Of a stretch of DNA of 52,377 bases, positions 32,829 to 40,058 are shown piece by piece. This DNA comes from a virus, in the IMG/VR virus record IMGVR_UViG_3300032294_001087, positions 1 to 52,377 of that record; one strand, given 5' to 3'. Made by a program: the position numbers and the translations under genes. Position 1 is the stretch's first letter, and every line of letters starts with the position of its first letter. A model generated the notes under the pieces. The model saw only the letters and a list, made by a program, of their open reading frames with translations, had not been told where the DNA came from and did no database searches.

Positions 32829-32904
32829 ATAGTAGCGTATTATGTTATTATGCATATACGTTATAGGCATATTAAAGACCATCTTAAACAAGGAGAAATA
32901 CATT

Positions 32905-33915
32905 ATGGCAACATCATTAGCAGAAATCCGTGCAAAATTACAAGCACAAGAAACACGCAGTTCAGGTAACAATTCACAAACAGGTGGCGACAACGCTATC
33001 TACGCACACTGGAATATCCAAGAAGGCACAAACGCTCGCATTAGATTCCTTCCAGACGCAGATCCAAAAAACACATTCTTCTGGGTAGAACGTTTAATGA
33101 TTAACTTACCATTTGCTGGTGTTAAAGGTCAAGCAGATAGTAAACCAGTCACAGTTCAAGTACCATGCGTTGAAATGTATGGTGAAGCATGTCCAGTACT
33201 TGCAGAAGTACGCACATGGTTTAAAGATTCATCATTGGAAGAAATGGGTCGTAAGTATTGGAAAAAGAAATCATACTTATTCCAAGGTTTCGTGCGTGAG
33301 AACCCTTTAACTGATGACAAGACACCAGAAAACCCAATTCGCAGATTTATTATCAGTCCGCAAATTTTTAACTTAGTTAAATCAGCCTTGCTTGATCCTG
33401 AGTTAGAAAACCTTCCAACAGACTATCAAGGTGGTTTAGACTTTACAGTTACTAAAACATCAAAAGGTGGTTATGCTGATTACTCAACAAGTAAATGGTC
33501 ACGCAAAGAATCTGCACTAACAGCAGAAGAAGCTGCGGCTATTGAAACTCATGGCTTGTATAATCTTAGCGATTTCCTTCCTAAGAAACCAAGTGATGTT
33601 GAACTTAAAGTGATCAAAGAAATGTTTGAAGCATCGGTAGATGGTCAAGCATATGACGCAGATCGTTGGGGTAACTACTACAAACCAAGAGGTGTTAATG
33701 TGGTTGTAGCTAATGCTCCGGCAGCGGCGCCAGCAAGTGCTCCTACAGCAACCGTAGATGGTCATGGTGATGTTCATGACGTTGAAGATACTCCGGCAGT
33801 TGCAGAAGTAGCACCGGCGGCTCCTACAGCACCAGTAGCAACACCTCCAGCAGGTGGTACAGCACGTGCTGAAGACATCTTAGCGATGATCCGCAATCGC
33901 CAAAAAACATCCTAA
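32905..33915 (+). CDS. 32: Single-stranded DNA-binding protein, gp32-like
   Basis: 336 aa from ATG at 32905 (AAGGAGAAATACATT upstream); an earlier in-frame ATG at 32842 lacks a ribosome site. ATSLAEIRAKLQAQETRSSG is the basic N-terminal arm used for cooperative binding; the core has AIYAHWNIQEGTNARIRFLP, FFWVERLMINLPFAGVKG, VPCVEMYGEACPV and KKSYLFQGFVRENPL, as in T4-like SSBs. Only two of the Cys ligands of the T4 zinc site are evident. A Pro/Ala-rich acidic linker precedes the C-terminal tail ARAEDILAMIRNRQKTS, the likely partner-binding end. It should coat ssDNA during replication and recombination with UvsX/UvsY downstream. Confidence 0.9.
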   Translation: MATSLAEIRAKLQAQETRSSGNNSQTGGDNAIYAHWNIQEGTNARIRFLPDADPKNTFFWVERLMINLPFAGVKGQADSKPVTVQVPCVEMYGEACPVLAEVRTWFKDSSLEEMGRKYWKKKSYLFQGFVRENPLTDDKTPENPIRRFIISPQIFNLVKSALLDPELENLPTDYQGGLDFTVTKTSKGGYADYSTSKWSRKESALTAEEAAAIETHGLYNLSDFLPKKPSDVELKVIKEMFEASVDGQAYDADRWGNYYKPRGVNVVVANAPAAAPASAPTATVDGHGDVHDVEDTPAVAEVAPAAPTAPVATPPAGGTARAEDILAMIRNRQKTS

Positions 33916-33927
33916 GTAGTAAACTAG

Positions 33928-34560
33928 ATGTTAAGTAGGTTAGATGATATAATCTTTCCTAACCGATGTGAAGTTATAGAAATAGAAGCTTCACATCGGT
34001 ACATCTACCCCATCTTTAAAAATGGTAGTAGTAGTTTTTACGAGTATGCTCATCGGAATAACTGCAAGATATTATTAAATAATCAAATCACACGTATACC
34101 GATAGTAGATATTGTTCTGCGTGATCCTATGCAGAGATTTCTATCTGGAATTAATACCTATGTCTATAATACCAAACGTGATAACCCACAATTGGACGTA
34201 GATACTATTATATACTTTGCCGAAAAATATTTGTTTTTAAATAGACACTATGCTCCTCAACTAAGTTGGATTGTTAATTTATCCAAATATATAAACAAGA
34301 ATACCAGCTTATGCTTACATGATATGACTGTGATAAGTAAGTTTATTAATATATCAATTAAACCGGAAGAAACAAACATGCTGTCGGCTGAAGTATTAGA
34401 CCGACTAAAGAATAATTTACATAATGAAATGTATCAACGCTTAGACTATTATCTATTAGAAATGATAGGTCAGGAAGTTACATTCAGTGAGATATTAGCC
34501 TACTTACACGCTCAAGACCCAATAGCATATTCAAAATTAAAATGCACTGCCCTAGACTAG
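33928..34560 (+). CDS. Sulfotransferase-like protein
   Basis: 210 aa. YIYPIFKNGSSSFYEYAHRN (about residues 25-44) resembles the 5'-phosphosulfate loop of sulfotransferases (KxGSTS-type), and DIVLRDPMQRFLSGINTYVY (about 60-79) matches the 3'-phosphate motif (RDPxxRxxSxxxxY). These two motifs in the right order and spacing support a PAPS-dependent sulfotransferase fold. The family is common in marine phages but substrates are unknown. The C-terminal half is helical. Its 3' end overlaps the radical SAM gene by 19 bases, so the two are co-translated. No good ribosome site is visible 13 bases after gp32. Confidence 0.65.
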   Translation: MLSRLDDIIFPNRCEVIEIEASHRYIYPIFKNGSSSFYEYAHRNNCKILLNNQITRIPIVDIVLRDPMQRFLSGINTYVYNTKRDNPQLDVDTIIYFAEKYLFLNRHYAPQLSWIVNLSKYINKNTSLCLHDMTVISKFINISIKPEETNMLSAEVLDRLKNNLHNEMYQRLDYYLLEMIGQEVTFSEILAYLHAQDPIAYSKLKCTALD

Positions 34561-35426
34561 AACATTTCGTTAGATTAAACTCAGATGGCACCGTCGGCCG
34601 TTGTGGCCATATGGCAAACGCACCAAGGTTTAATTCACTTGAAGAAATGGATAGAAGTATTTGGTTACACGACATTAAATTATCTATGCACAGAGACATC
34701 TGGCCTGAGGAATGTATCAGATGTAAAGAGACTGAAGCAATTAATCAAACCAGTATTAGATTGAATGCCATCGAATTTGACAAAATTCAAAAAAAATCAG
34801 ATTATCTGTCGGTGGGCGGGGTACTTGATAATATATGTAACAGCGCATGTCTGACCTGTAACGAAAATTTAAGCACACTAATTGGCGGATTAAAAAGTAA
34901 AACATATACGATTGTGGACAATTCTAGTAAATTTTGGGAGTTACCTTTGGATAGGGTAGTACACCTAGACATCAACGGTGGAGAACCTAGCTATAGTAAA
35001 AACTATAAACATATACTGGCAAACTTGCCTAAGAATATAAAAAGTATTAGACTTAATACAAACTGTAGCACAGTCTTAGAAGAACTGTGGCCGCTGTGTG
35101 AACGCGGTGTACAGATTACTGTAACAGTTAGCCTTGATGGTATCGGACCCGTGCATGACCTAGTGCGTTGGCCTATCAAATGGGACAAGTTTTATGCTAA
35201 TCTACAGCGATACATGGAAATGCCTATAAAATTAAACACTTGGACCACGGTTAGTGTGCTGAATGTAAATGACTTACCTAACATACTAGAGTTTGTTAAA
35301 CTACATAATTTAGATCACAGCTATGCGTATCTTAAAGAACCATCAGAACTGGCGGTCGAAAATAAAGATACTCCGGAGTCTCTAGCATACATACAAGAAC
35401 AAACGCGATTAAGAGGTATAGAATGA
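34542..35426 (+). CDS. Radical SAM enzyme with extra N-terminal Cys domain
   Basis: 294 aa. CNSACLTC (about 99-106) is the CxxxCxxC motif that holds the 4Fe-4S cluster for S-adenosylmethionine cleavage; HLDINGGEPSYSKNYKHIL provides the GGE SAM-binding motif, and RLNTNCST and TVSLDGIG are the next barrel strands. The N-terminal 65 residues hold more Cys (MHCPRLEHFVRLNSDGTVGR, then CGHM and CIRC), resembling a twitch/SPASM-like auxiliary cluster placed before the barrel. This layout is known from marine phage 'twitch-domain radical SAM' proteins of unknown substrate. It sits between a sulfotransferase-like and a 2OG-oxygenase-like gene with overlaps on both sides. Confidence 0.85.
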   Translation: MHCPRLEHFVRLNSDGTVGRCGHMANAPRFNSLEEMDRSIWLHDIKLSMHRDIWPEECIRCKETEAINQTSIRLNAIEFDKIQKKSDYLSVGGVLDNICNSACLTCNENLSTLIGGLKSKTYTIVDNSSKFWELPLDRVVHLDINGGEPSYSKNYKHILANLPKNIKSIRLNTNCSTVLEELWPLCERGVQITVTVSLDGIGPVHDLVRWPIKWDKFYANLQRYMEMPIKLNTWTTVSVLNVNDLPNILEFVKLHNLDHSYAYLKEPSELAVENKDTPESLAYIQEQTRLRGIE

Positions 35427-35974
35427 AAGCCTATGTAGAAATAGAGTGCGAAGATTTAGATATTATCCAATCTAAAATTTACAATTTTTTATTAAATGAC
35501 ACAGATTTAATATCATCCAAGGCAAAAAATTGGCAATTTTTAGATACTGAGAAATTAATAACAAGTATACCTGAACTGGTTAAATTTTTTCTTAAAAATA
35601 AATTATATGTTCAAAATGCCTCAGTGACACTGCTTTATGAAGATTTACCATTACATGTAGATACACTACCAATGATAGCTAAAATTAATATTCCTATTAA
35701 AAATACCCAAGGCTGGGTAAATAGGTGGTATGAATATAATGAGGATATAGCTAAATTATCTAGAACAAAAAATCAATTTGATAATGAACAAGAAGATGTT
35801 AGTGAGCTAGATGAATCTAAATTAAAACTAAAATCAGAAATATATGATTTAACTAAACCTATAGTTTTCCATTCAAGAATACCACACAGTGTTATAAAAT
35901 TAACAGCAACAGAACTACCAAGAATAGTAGCAAGTTTTACTTTTGTAAACCAACCATTGGACTTGTTACAATGA
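35423..35974 (+). CDS. Putative 2OG-Fe(II) oxygenase-like protein
   Basis: 183 aa, MKAYVEIECEDLDIIQSKIY. LPLHVDTLPMIAKINIPIKN (about 76-95) offers the HxD iron ligands at the start of a double-stranded beta-helix; FHSRIPHSVIKLTATELPRI (about 152-171) offers the distal His, and RIVASFTF the Arg that would hold 2-oxoglutarate. The pattern HxD...H...R with spacing of about 75 residues fits small phage 2OG oxygenases. An inserted charged helix (about 110-140) separates the strands. ATGA overlaps with genes on both sides imply coupled translation with the radical SAM and SDR genes. Substrate unknown. Confidence 0.6.
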   Translation: MKAYVEIECEDLDIIQSKIYNFLLNDTDLISSKAKNWQFLDTEKLITSIPELVKFFLKNKLYVQNASVTLLYEDLPLHVDTLPMIAKINIPIKNTQGWVNRWYEYNEDIAKLSRTKNQFDNEQEDVSELDESKLKLKSEIYDLTKPIVFHSRIPHSVIKLTATELPRIVASFTFVNQPLDLLQ

Positions 35975-36462
35975 AAATAGCGATCACCGGACACAGCGCA
36001 GGTATTGGACAAGCACTTGCTAGTATATACGAAGAAAATGGTCACGAAGTGATTGGACTTAGCCGACGCAACGGATACAATATACGCAGTCTACCTAAAG
36101 TAGCCGGTATGATAGAACCTTGCGATATGTTCGTTAATAATGCACAAGTTGGCTTCGCACAAACAGAATTATTATTTGAAGTATGGCGCCGTTGGCGAGG
36201 ACAACAGAAATATATTGTAAATGTTGGTACACAGATGACTGATATGTTACTTCCACCTAAAGAGGAATGGGATGAATATATCATACAGAAAAAAGCCTTG
36301 GACTTAGCAACACAGTTGTTAGAACATCGTAGTGAGTGGCCAAGATTATTATTAGTTAGACCGGGTAGTATTGCAACACAACCAGGACAAACACTGCCAG
36401 ACTACATGGATGTCGACGAATATGCTCAAGGAGTAATAGAGTGGATAGCAAAGAATATTTAA
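35971..36462 (+). CDS. Short-chain dehydrogenase/reductase, short form
   Basis: 163 aa. AITGHSAGIGQALASIYEEN gives the TGxxxGIG cofactor motif at the N-terminus, FVNNAQVG the NNAG-type strand, and DEYIIQKKALDLATQLLEHR the catalytic YxxxK. LLLVRPGSIATQPG corresponds to the PG segment after the active site. Classical SDRs are about 250 aa; this one is missing roughly 80 residues, mainly between the first glycine motif and NNAG, yet all catalytic elements remain. Being last in the overlapping cassette, it probably oxidises or reduces the same intermediate handled by the radical SAM and oxygenase proteins. Confidence 0.8.
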   Translation: MKIAITGHSAGIGQALASIYEENGHEVIGLSRRNGYNIRSLPKVAGMIEPCDMFVNNAQVGFAQTELLFEVWRRWRGQQKYIVNVGTQMTDMLLPPKEEWDEYIIQKKALDLATQLLEHRSEWPRLLLVRPGSIATQPGQTLPDYMDVDEYAQGVIEWIAKNI

Positions 36463-36485
36463 TTAGTCAAAATTAGAATTTTTAC

Positions 36486-36514
36486 TTGAAAAAGTTTGAA
36501 CAAAATGTTACAAT
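36486..36514 (+). promoter_or_regulatory. Sigma-70-type promoter before uvsX
   Basis: TTGAAA (36486-36491), 17 bases, TACAAT (36509-36514). The leader of about 65 bases ends with AGAGGA before the ATG at 36587. Confidence 0.7.
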
Positions 36515-36586
36515 GCATAAAGATATCTATAAAAATAATGAAACAATATTTACAGAATTACGTAATTTAACAGAGGACAAATAATT

Positions 36587-37702
36587 ATGGCAAAACCATT
36601 CGATATATCAAAATTTAGAAAGTCAATTACAAAGTCTATAGATGGCTTAGGTATTGGCTTTAACGATCCAACAGATTGGATCTCAACAGGCAACTACACA
36701 TTAAACTATCTACTCAGCGGGGATTTTAACAAAGGTATTCCGATGGGTAAAGTAACTGTGTTTGCAGGTGAATCAGGGGCAGGTAAAAGTTTTATCTGTT
36801 CAGGTAATATTGTACGTCATGCACAAGAACAAGGCATCTATGTAATCTTAATTGATACAGAAAACGCACTCGACGAAGCATGGTTACACGCACTTGGTGT
36901 GGACACTAGCGAAGAAAAACTACTTAAACTTAACATGGCTATGATTGATGACGTGGCTAAAGTTATCAGTGACTTTGTTAAAGAATACAAAACATTACCT
37001 GCAGAAGAACGTCCAAAAGTATTATTTGTACTTGACTCACTAGGCATGATGTTAACTCCAACAGACGTTAATCAGTTTGAAGCAGGTGAAATGAAAGGTG
37101 ATATGGGTCGTAAACCTAAAGCACTTACAGCACTTGTACGTAACTGTGTAAACATGTTTGGTACACTAAACTTAGGCTTAGTGGCAACTAACCACACTTA
37201 CGCAAGCCAAGATATGTTTGACCCAGATGATAAAATTTCAGGTGGTCAAGGCTTTATTTACGCATCAAGTATCGTTGTAGCTATGCGCAAACTTAAACTT
37301 AAAACAGACGCTGACGGTAATAAGACTACAACAGTTAACGGTATCCGTGCTGCTTGTAAGATTATGAAAACTCGTTATGCTAAACCTTTTGAATCAGTGC
37401 AGGTAGAGATTCCATATGAAACTGGTATGAGTCCATATTCAGGTATGGTAGACATGTTAGAAGCCAAGAGCTTGCTGTCAAAAGAAGGCAACAGTTTAGT
37501 CTACAAGTTCACCGACGGCACCACTATTAAACAATTCCGTAAAGCATGGGAACGCAACGAAGATAATAGTTTAGACAAAGTTATGAAAGAACTTAGTTCT
37601 AATGCTAAATTATTAAATGTAGAATCATCAGTCATTGAAGGCAGTAACGAAGTTGAAGTAATCAAAGAGGTTAAAGTTTCTATCAAGGAGACAGCAGAAT
37701 GA
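36587..37702 (+). CDS. uvsX: RecA-like recombinase UvsX
   Basis: 371 aa. Starts MAKPFDISKFRKSITKSIDG. Walker A GESGAGKSF (about 63-71), Walker B VLFVLDSLG (about 144-152), then ATNHTYASQDMFDPDDKISG GQGF, which carries the loop region after the RecA-fold strand. WISTGNYTLNYLLSGDFNKG is the usual segment before the P-loop. The acidic C-terminal tail (SNEVEVIKEVKVSIKETAE) is shorter than in T4. UvsX forms presynaptic filaments with gp32 and UvsY for strand exchange and recombination-dependent replication. It heads an operon whose next four genes overlap end to start. Confidence 0.95.
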   Translation: MAKPFDISKFRKSITKSIDGLGIGFNDPTDWISTGNYTLNYLLSGDFNKGIPMGKVTVFAGESGAGKSFICSGNIVRHAQEQGIYVILIDTENALDEAWLHALGVDTSEEKLLKLNMAMIDDVAKVISDFVKEYKTLPAEERPKVLFVLDSLGMMLTPTDVNQFEAGEMKGDMGRKPKALTALVRNCVNMFGTLNLGLVATNHTYASQDMFDPDDKISGGQGFIYASSIVVAMRKLKLKTDADGNKTTTVNGIRAACKIMKTRYAKPFESVQVEIPYETGMSPYSGMVDMLEAKSLLSKEGNSLVYKFTDGTTIKQFRKAWERNEDNSLDKVMKELSSNAKLLNVESSVIEGSNEVEVIKEVKVSIKETAE

Positions 37703-37941
37703 GTATTGAATTAGATGCATTAGGCGAAGTTTGGCTTACTTGTAAAGAGTATATTGCTCCTAAAGACCGCCAGGCAGCCGCAGATCACGTATTATCAATC
37801 GTAGCAGATCATAACATAGTCGAACGTGATCTCAAGGCATTTGCTGGTACAGACAGCTATCTTAAACGGGCCTTAACAGAATATCTAGGTGAAGACGAAG
37901 TTGAAGAAGCTGACTATGATGACGAGGATGAAGATTATTAA
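37699..37941 (+). CDS. Small acidic protein between uvsX and uvsY
   Basis: 80 aa, MSIELDALGEVWLTCKEYIA. A compact helical part (PKDRQAAADHVLSIVADHNI, VERDLKAFAGTDSYLKRALT) ends in a strongly acidic tail (EDEVEEADYDDEDEDY). It overlaps uvsX by ATGA and uvsY by TAATG. The acidic tail may mimic DNA or contact gp32/UvsX-type partners. I believe such small proteins also accompany uvsX in other marine T4-like phages; no demonstrated function comes to mind. Confidence 0.6.
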   Translation: MSIELDALGEVWLTCKEYIAPKDRQAAADHVLSIVADHNIVERDLKAFAGTDSYLKRALTEYLGEDEVEEADYDDEDEDY

Positions 37942-38396
37942 TGTGGTATAGCCGCGTAGTAGCAAGTTTAGGTAGTATTCCTGATTTCATACAACATTAT
38001 GAACGGGAATTAGATGAAGCACGAAAGGAAGTGGGAGTCTATGGTAACATAGAAAAGAATCTTGCTGGCCTGCCCGGAATTACAGAACGACGTTTCAATC
38101 AGCTACAAGAGATCGAAGCAGTTCTTAATTACCTCAACATTCAGTTAAGAAAAATACGCAAGAAACACTTCCAGAAGTATCTAGAAGGATACGCTCGTGC
38201 TTTAACATCTAGAGACGCAGAAAAATATGTTGATGGTGAAGACGAAGTTATTGACTTTGAAACGATCATCAATGAAGTAGCATTATTGCGCAACAAATGG
38301 TTGGGTATTATGAAAGGTCTTGAAAGCAAGAACTTCATGCTAGGACACGTTACACGCTTAAGAACAGCTGGTATGGAGGACGCATCGATTGGCTAG
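37941..38396 (+). CDS. uvsY: Recombination mediator UvsY
   Basis: 151 aa. The C-terminal half aligns in pattern with T4 UvsY (137 aa): FQKYLEGYARALTSRDAEKY (T4 has KARLDYY...DRYEK), DFETIINEVALLRNKWLGIM and KGLESKNFMLGHVTRLRTAG (T4 has SRGFAIKHIQDMRAFEAG). The N-terminal half is helical with QEIEAVLNYLNIQLRKIRKK. UvsY loads UvsX on gp32-covered ssDNA, so its position right after uvsX supports the call. It lies between two overlapping neighbours; its end contains the ribosome site (GGAGGA) for the next gene. Confidence 0.8.
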   Translation: MWYSRVVASLGSIPDFIQHYERELDEARKEVGVYGNIEKNLAGLPGITERRFNQLQEIEAVLNYLNIQLRKIRKKHFQKYLEGYARALTSRDAEKYVDGEDEVIDFETIINEVALLRNKWLGIMKGLESKNFMLGHVTRLRTAGMEDASIG

Positions 38397-39297
38397 AGAT
38401 AGTTTAAGTATTTTAGAACTCATACAACAGTACGATAACTTTTTAGAAAGTCTAAAATTTATCGCAGATATGGGATGTGGAGCAGGCAAAGATACCGAAT
38501 GGTGGGCAAATTTACTTAATAATGACGATCCACCAAAACCTTACAATTTTTCTGTTTATGCAGTAGATACTGATGCCAATAAACTTGCACAAATACCCGC
38601 AAAGAATAACATTTATAAATTCCACGATCGTTACGACAAAGAAAATTTGTTTCCGGTGCCGGTAGATTTTATATGGTCACACGATAGTCTACAATATAGT
38701 ACTGATCCATTGAATACTTTGCGTATGTGGAATAGTTATATGAACACTAATGGTATGCTGGCTATAGTCGTGCCTCAGCACACAGGTATAGAATACTACA
38801 GACAATTTAGCAAGGCCTACAACGGGTGCGTTTATCACTATACACCTTTGATGTTGATTTACATGTTGGCAGTAAATGGATTTGACTGTCGCGATGCCTA
38901 TCTTTTAAAACAATTTAATGACCCATGGATCCAAATTGCAGTTTATAAAAGCAATATAGCCCCGATGGATCCTAATACTACATCTTGGTTTGATTTAGCA
39001 GACTGCGGGTTATTACATCCTAGTATTGTGGATAGTTTAAATTCTAATGGATATATTAAACAAGAAGAAATTTGTATGCCTTGGCTTGATAAAGAGCTTT
39101 ATTTTATTGATTACATGAGTCAACGCATGGAAACACCACCAGCTACTGAAGAAACAGGAGCCATCCAGGGACAGTCAGTTGAGTCTAATCAACATATAAT
39201 TAAACAGGCTGTGGAGACCAAAGTAGGCACTCAGTTGCTGAAATCAAAGGTTATTAAAAGCAAGCCGCCGACTAGAAAGAGTTATAAAAACAAATGA
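38389..39297 (+). CDS. SAM-dependent methyltransferase, class I
   Basis: 302 aa from a TTG start at 38389; GGAGGA nine bases upstream and the eight-base overlap with uvsY support it. FIADMGCGAGKDTEWW (about 22-37) is motif I for SAM; VYAVDTDANKLAQIP is the acidic strand II; DFIWSHDSLQYSTDPLNTLR corresponds to motif IV. A second domain (about 155-240) has DAYLLKQFNDPWIQIAVYKS, and the last 50 residues form a basic, disordered tail (KSKPPTRKSYKNK). The fold is of the kind that methylates small molecules or sugars; no DNA-methyltransferase (D/N)PPY motif is seen. Co-translation with uvsY is unexpected, and it ends in ATGA overlap with the nucleotidyltransferase/cupin gene. Confidence 0.75.
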   Translation: MARDSLSILELIQQYDNFLESLKFIADMGCGAGKDTEWWANLLNNDDPPKPYNFSVYAVDTDANKLAQIPAKNNIYKFHDRYDKENLFPVPVDFIWSHDSLQYSTDPLNTLRMWNSYMNTNGMLAIVVPQHTGIEYYRQFSKAYNGCVYHYTPLMLIYMLAVNGFDCRDAYLLKQFNDPWIQIAVYKSNIAPMDPNTTSWFDLADCGLLHPSIVDSLNSNGYIKQEEICMPWLDKELYFIDYMSQRMETPPATEETGAIQGQSVESNQHIIKQAVETKVGTQLLKSKVIKSKPPTRKSYKNK

Positions 39298-40046
39298 TTA
39301 ATCGTGTAGTATTAGTCACTGGTGGGTTCGATCCTTTACATTCAGGACACATAGATTATTTCCGTGCGGCCAAGAGATTGGGTGACGTCCTAGTAGTTGG
39401 AGTAAACAGCGACAGTTGGCTACGCCGTAAAAAAGGTCGAGAGTTCATGCCCAGCTACGAACGTATACAGATCATTGAAAATCTTCGTATGGTAGATCAC
39501 TGTATCTTGTTTAACGATACAGAAGATCATGCTATAGAAGCCATCCGCAATGTCAAAACCATGTACCCTAACAGTGAAATCATCTTCGCCAATGGCGGGG
39601 ATCGCACAGCTGATAATATCCCAGAGATGAGTGAGACAGACGTCAAATTTGAATTTGGTGTAGGTGGCGAAACGAAAAAGAATAGCAGTAGTTGGATCCT
39701 TGATGAATGGAAAGCACCTAAGACAGATCGCCCTTGGGGATATTATCGTGTATTACACGAAGTAATTGGAACCAAAGTTAAAGAACTCACGATTAATCCA
39801 GGGCACAGCCTAACCATGCAACGACATTATGATCGCGATGAACATTGGCATGTATCTGAAGGCCGTTGTCATGTTGATTTTGAAGACGCAACAACTGAAA
39901 GCCACGTTAAACTTAAACAGCATGATCAGTTCACGATCAAAGCAGAATGCTGGCATCGTCTACACAACCCCTATGATACCCCTTGTAAAATAGTTGAAAT
40001 CCAATACGGGATTGCCTGCGAAGAAGATGATATAGAACGCAGATAA
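39294..40046 (+). CDS. Nucleotidyltransferase fused to mannose-6-phosphate isomerase-type cupin
   Basis: 250 aa, two domains. Residues 1-130: VVLVTGGFDPLHSGHIDYFR with HxGH, GVNSDSWLRRKKGR and a late NGGDRT make a cytidylyltransferase-like domain of the RfaE/HldE C-terminal or TagD type, which couples a sugar phosphate to NTP. Residues about 140-250: DRPWGYYRVLHEVIGTKVKE, TINPGHSLTMQRHYDRDEHW, IKAECWHRLHNPYDTPCKIV and EIQYGIACEEDDIERR match the cupin of type II mannose-6-phosphate isomerase/ManC, with metal ligands in EHWH and the later His. The domains may make and activate one sugar. ManC itself has the reverse combination with a different transferase. It ends the uvsX operon. Confidence 0.8.
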   Translation: MINRVVLVTGGFDPLHSGHIDYFRAAKRLGDVLVVGVNSDSWLRRKKGREFMPSYERIQIIENLRMVDHCILFNDTEDHAIEAIRNVKTMYPNSEIIFANGGDRTADNIPEMSETDVKFEFGVGGETKKNSSSWILDEWKAPKTDRPWGYYRVLHEVIGTKVKELTINPGHSLTMQRHYDRDEHWHVSEGRCHVDFEDATTESHVKLKQHDQFTIKAECWHRLHNPYDTPCKIVEIQYGIACEEDDIERR

Positions 40047-40058
40047 ATACTGTATCAT
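40027..40058 (+). promoter_or_regulatory. Hairpin enclosing a late promoter and covering a start codon
   Basis: ATGATATA (40027-40034) pairs with TGTATCAT (40051-40058), eight pairs with one G-U, loop of 16 holding GATAAATA. The right arm includes the A and T of the ATG at 40057. Confidence 0.6.
40042..40049 (+). promoter_or_regulatory. T4-type late promoter GATAAATA, near-leaderless geometry
   Basis: GATAAATA ending eight bases before the ATG at 40057; expected start about 40055. No Shine-Dalgarno lies in the interval. Confidence 0.75.

Noticed and set aside
33928-34560. Calling the 210-aa protein a kinase because of KNGSSS
   Set aside because: It lacks a Walker A GKS/T and has the RDPxxRxxS motif expected of sulfotransferases instead.
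36513-36584. A 23-codon ORF (MHKDIYKNN...) just before uvsX, possible leader peptide
   Set aside because: Its ATG overlaps the -10 box of the uvsX promoter, so it would not be in the transcript, and it has no ribosome site.
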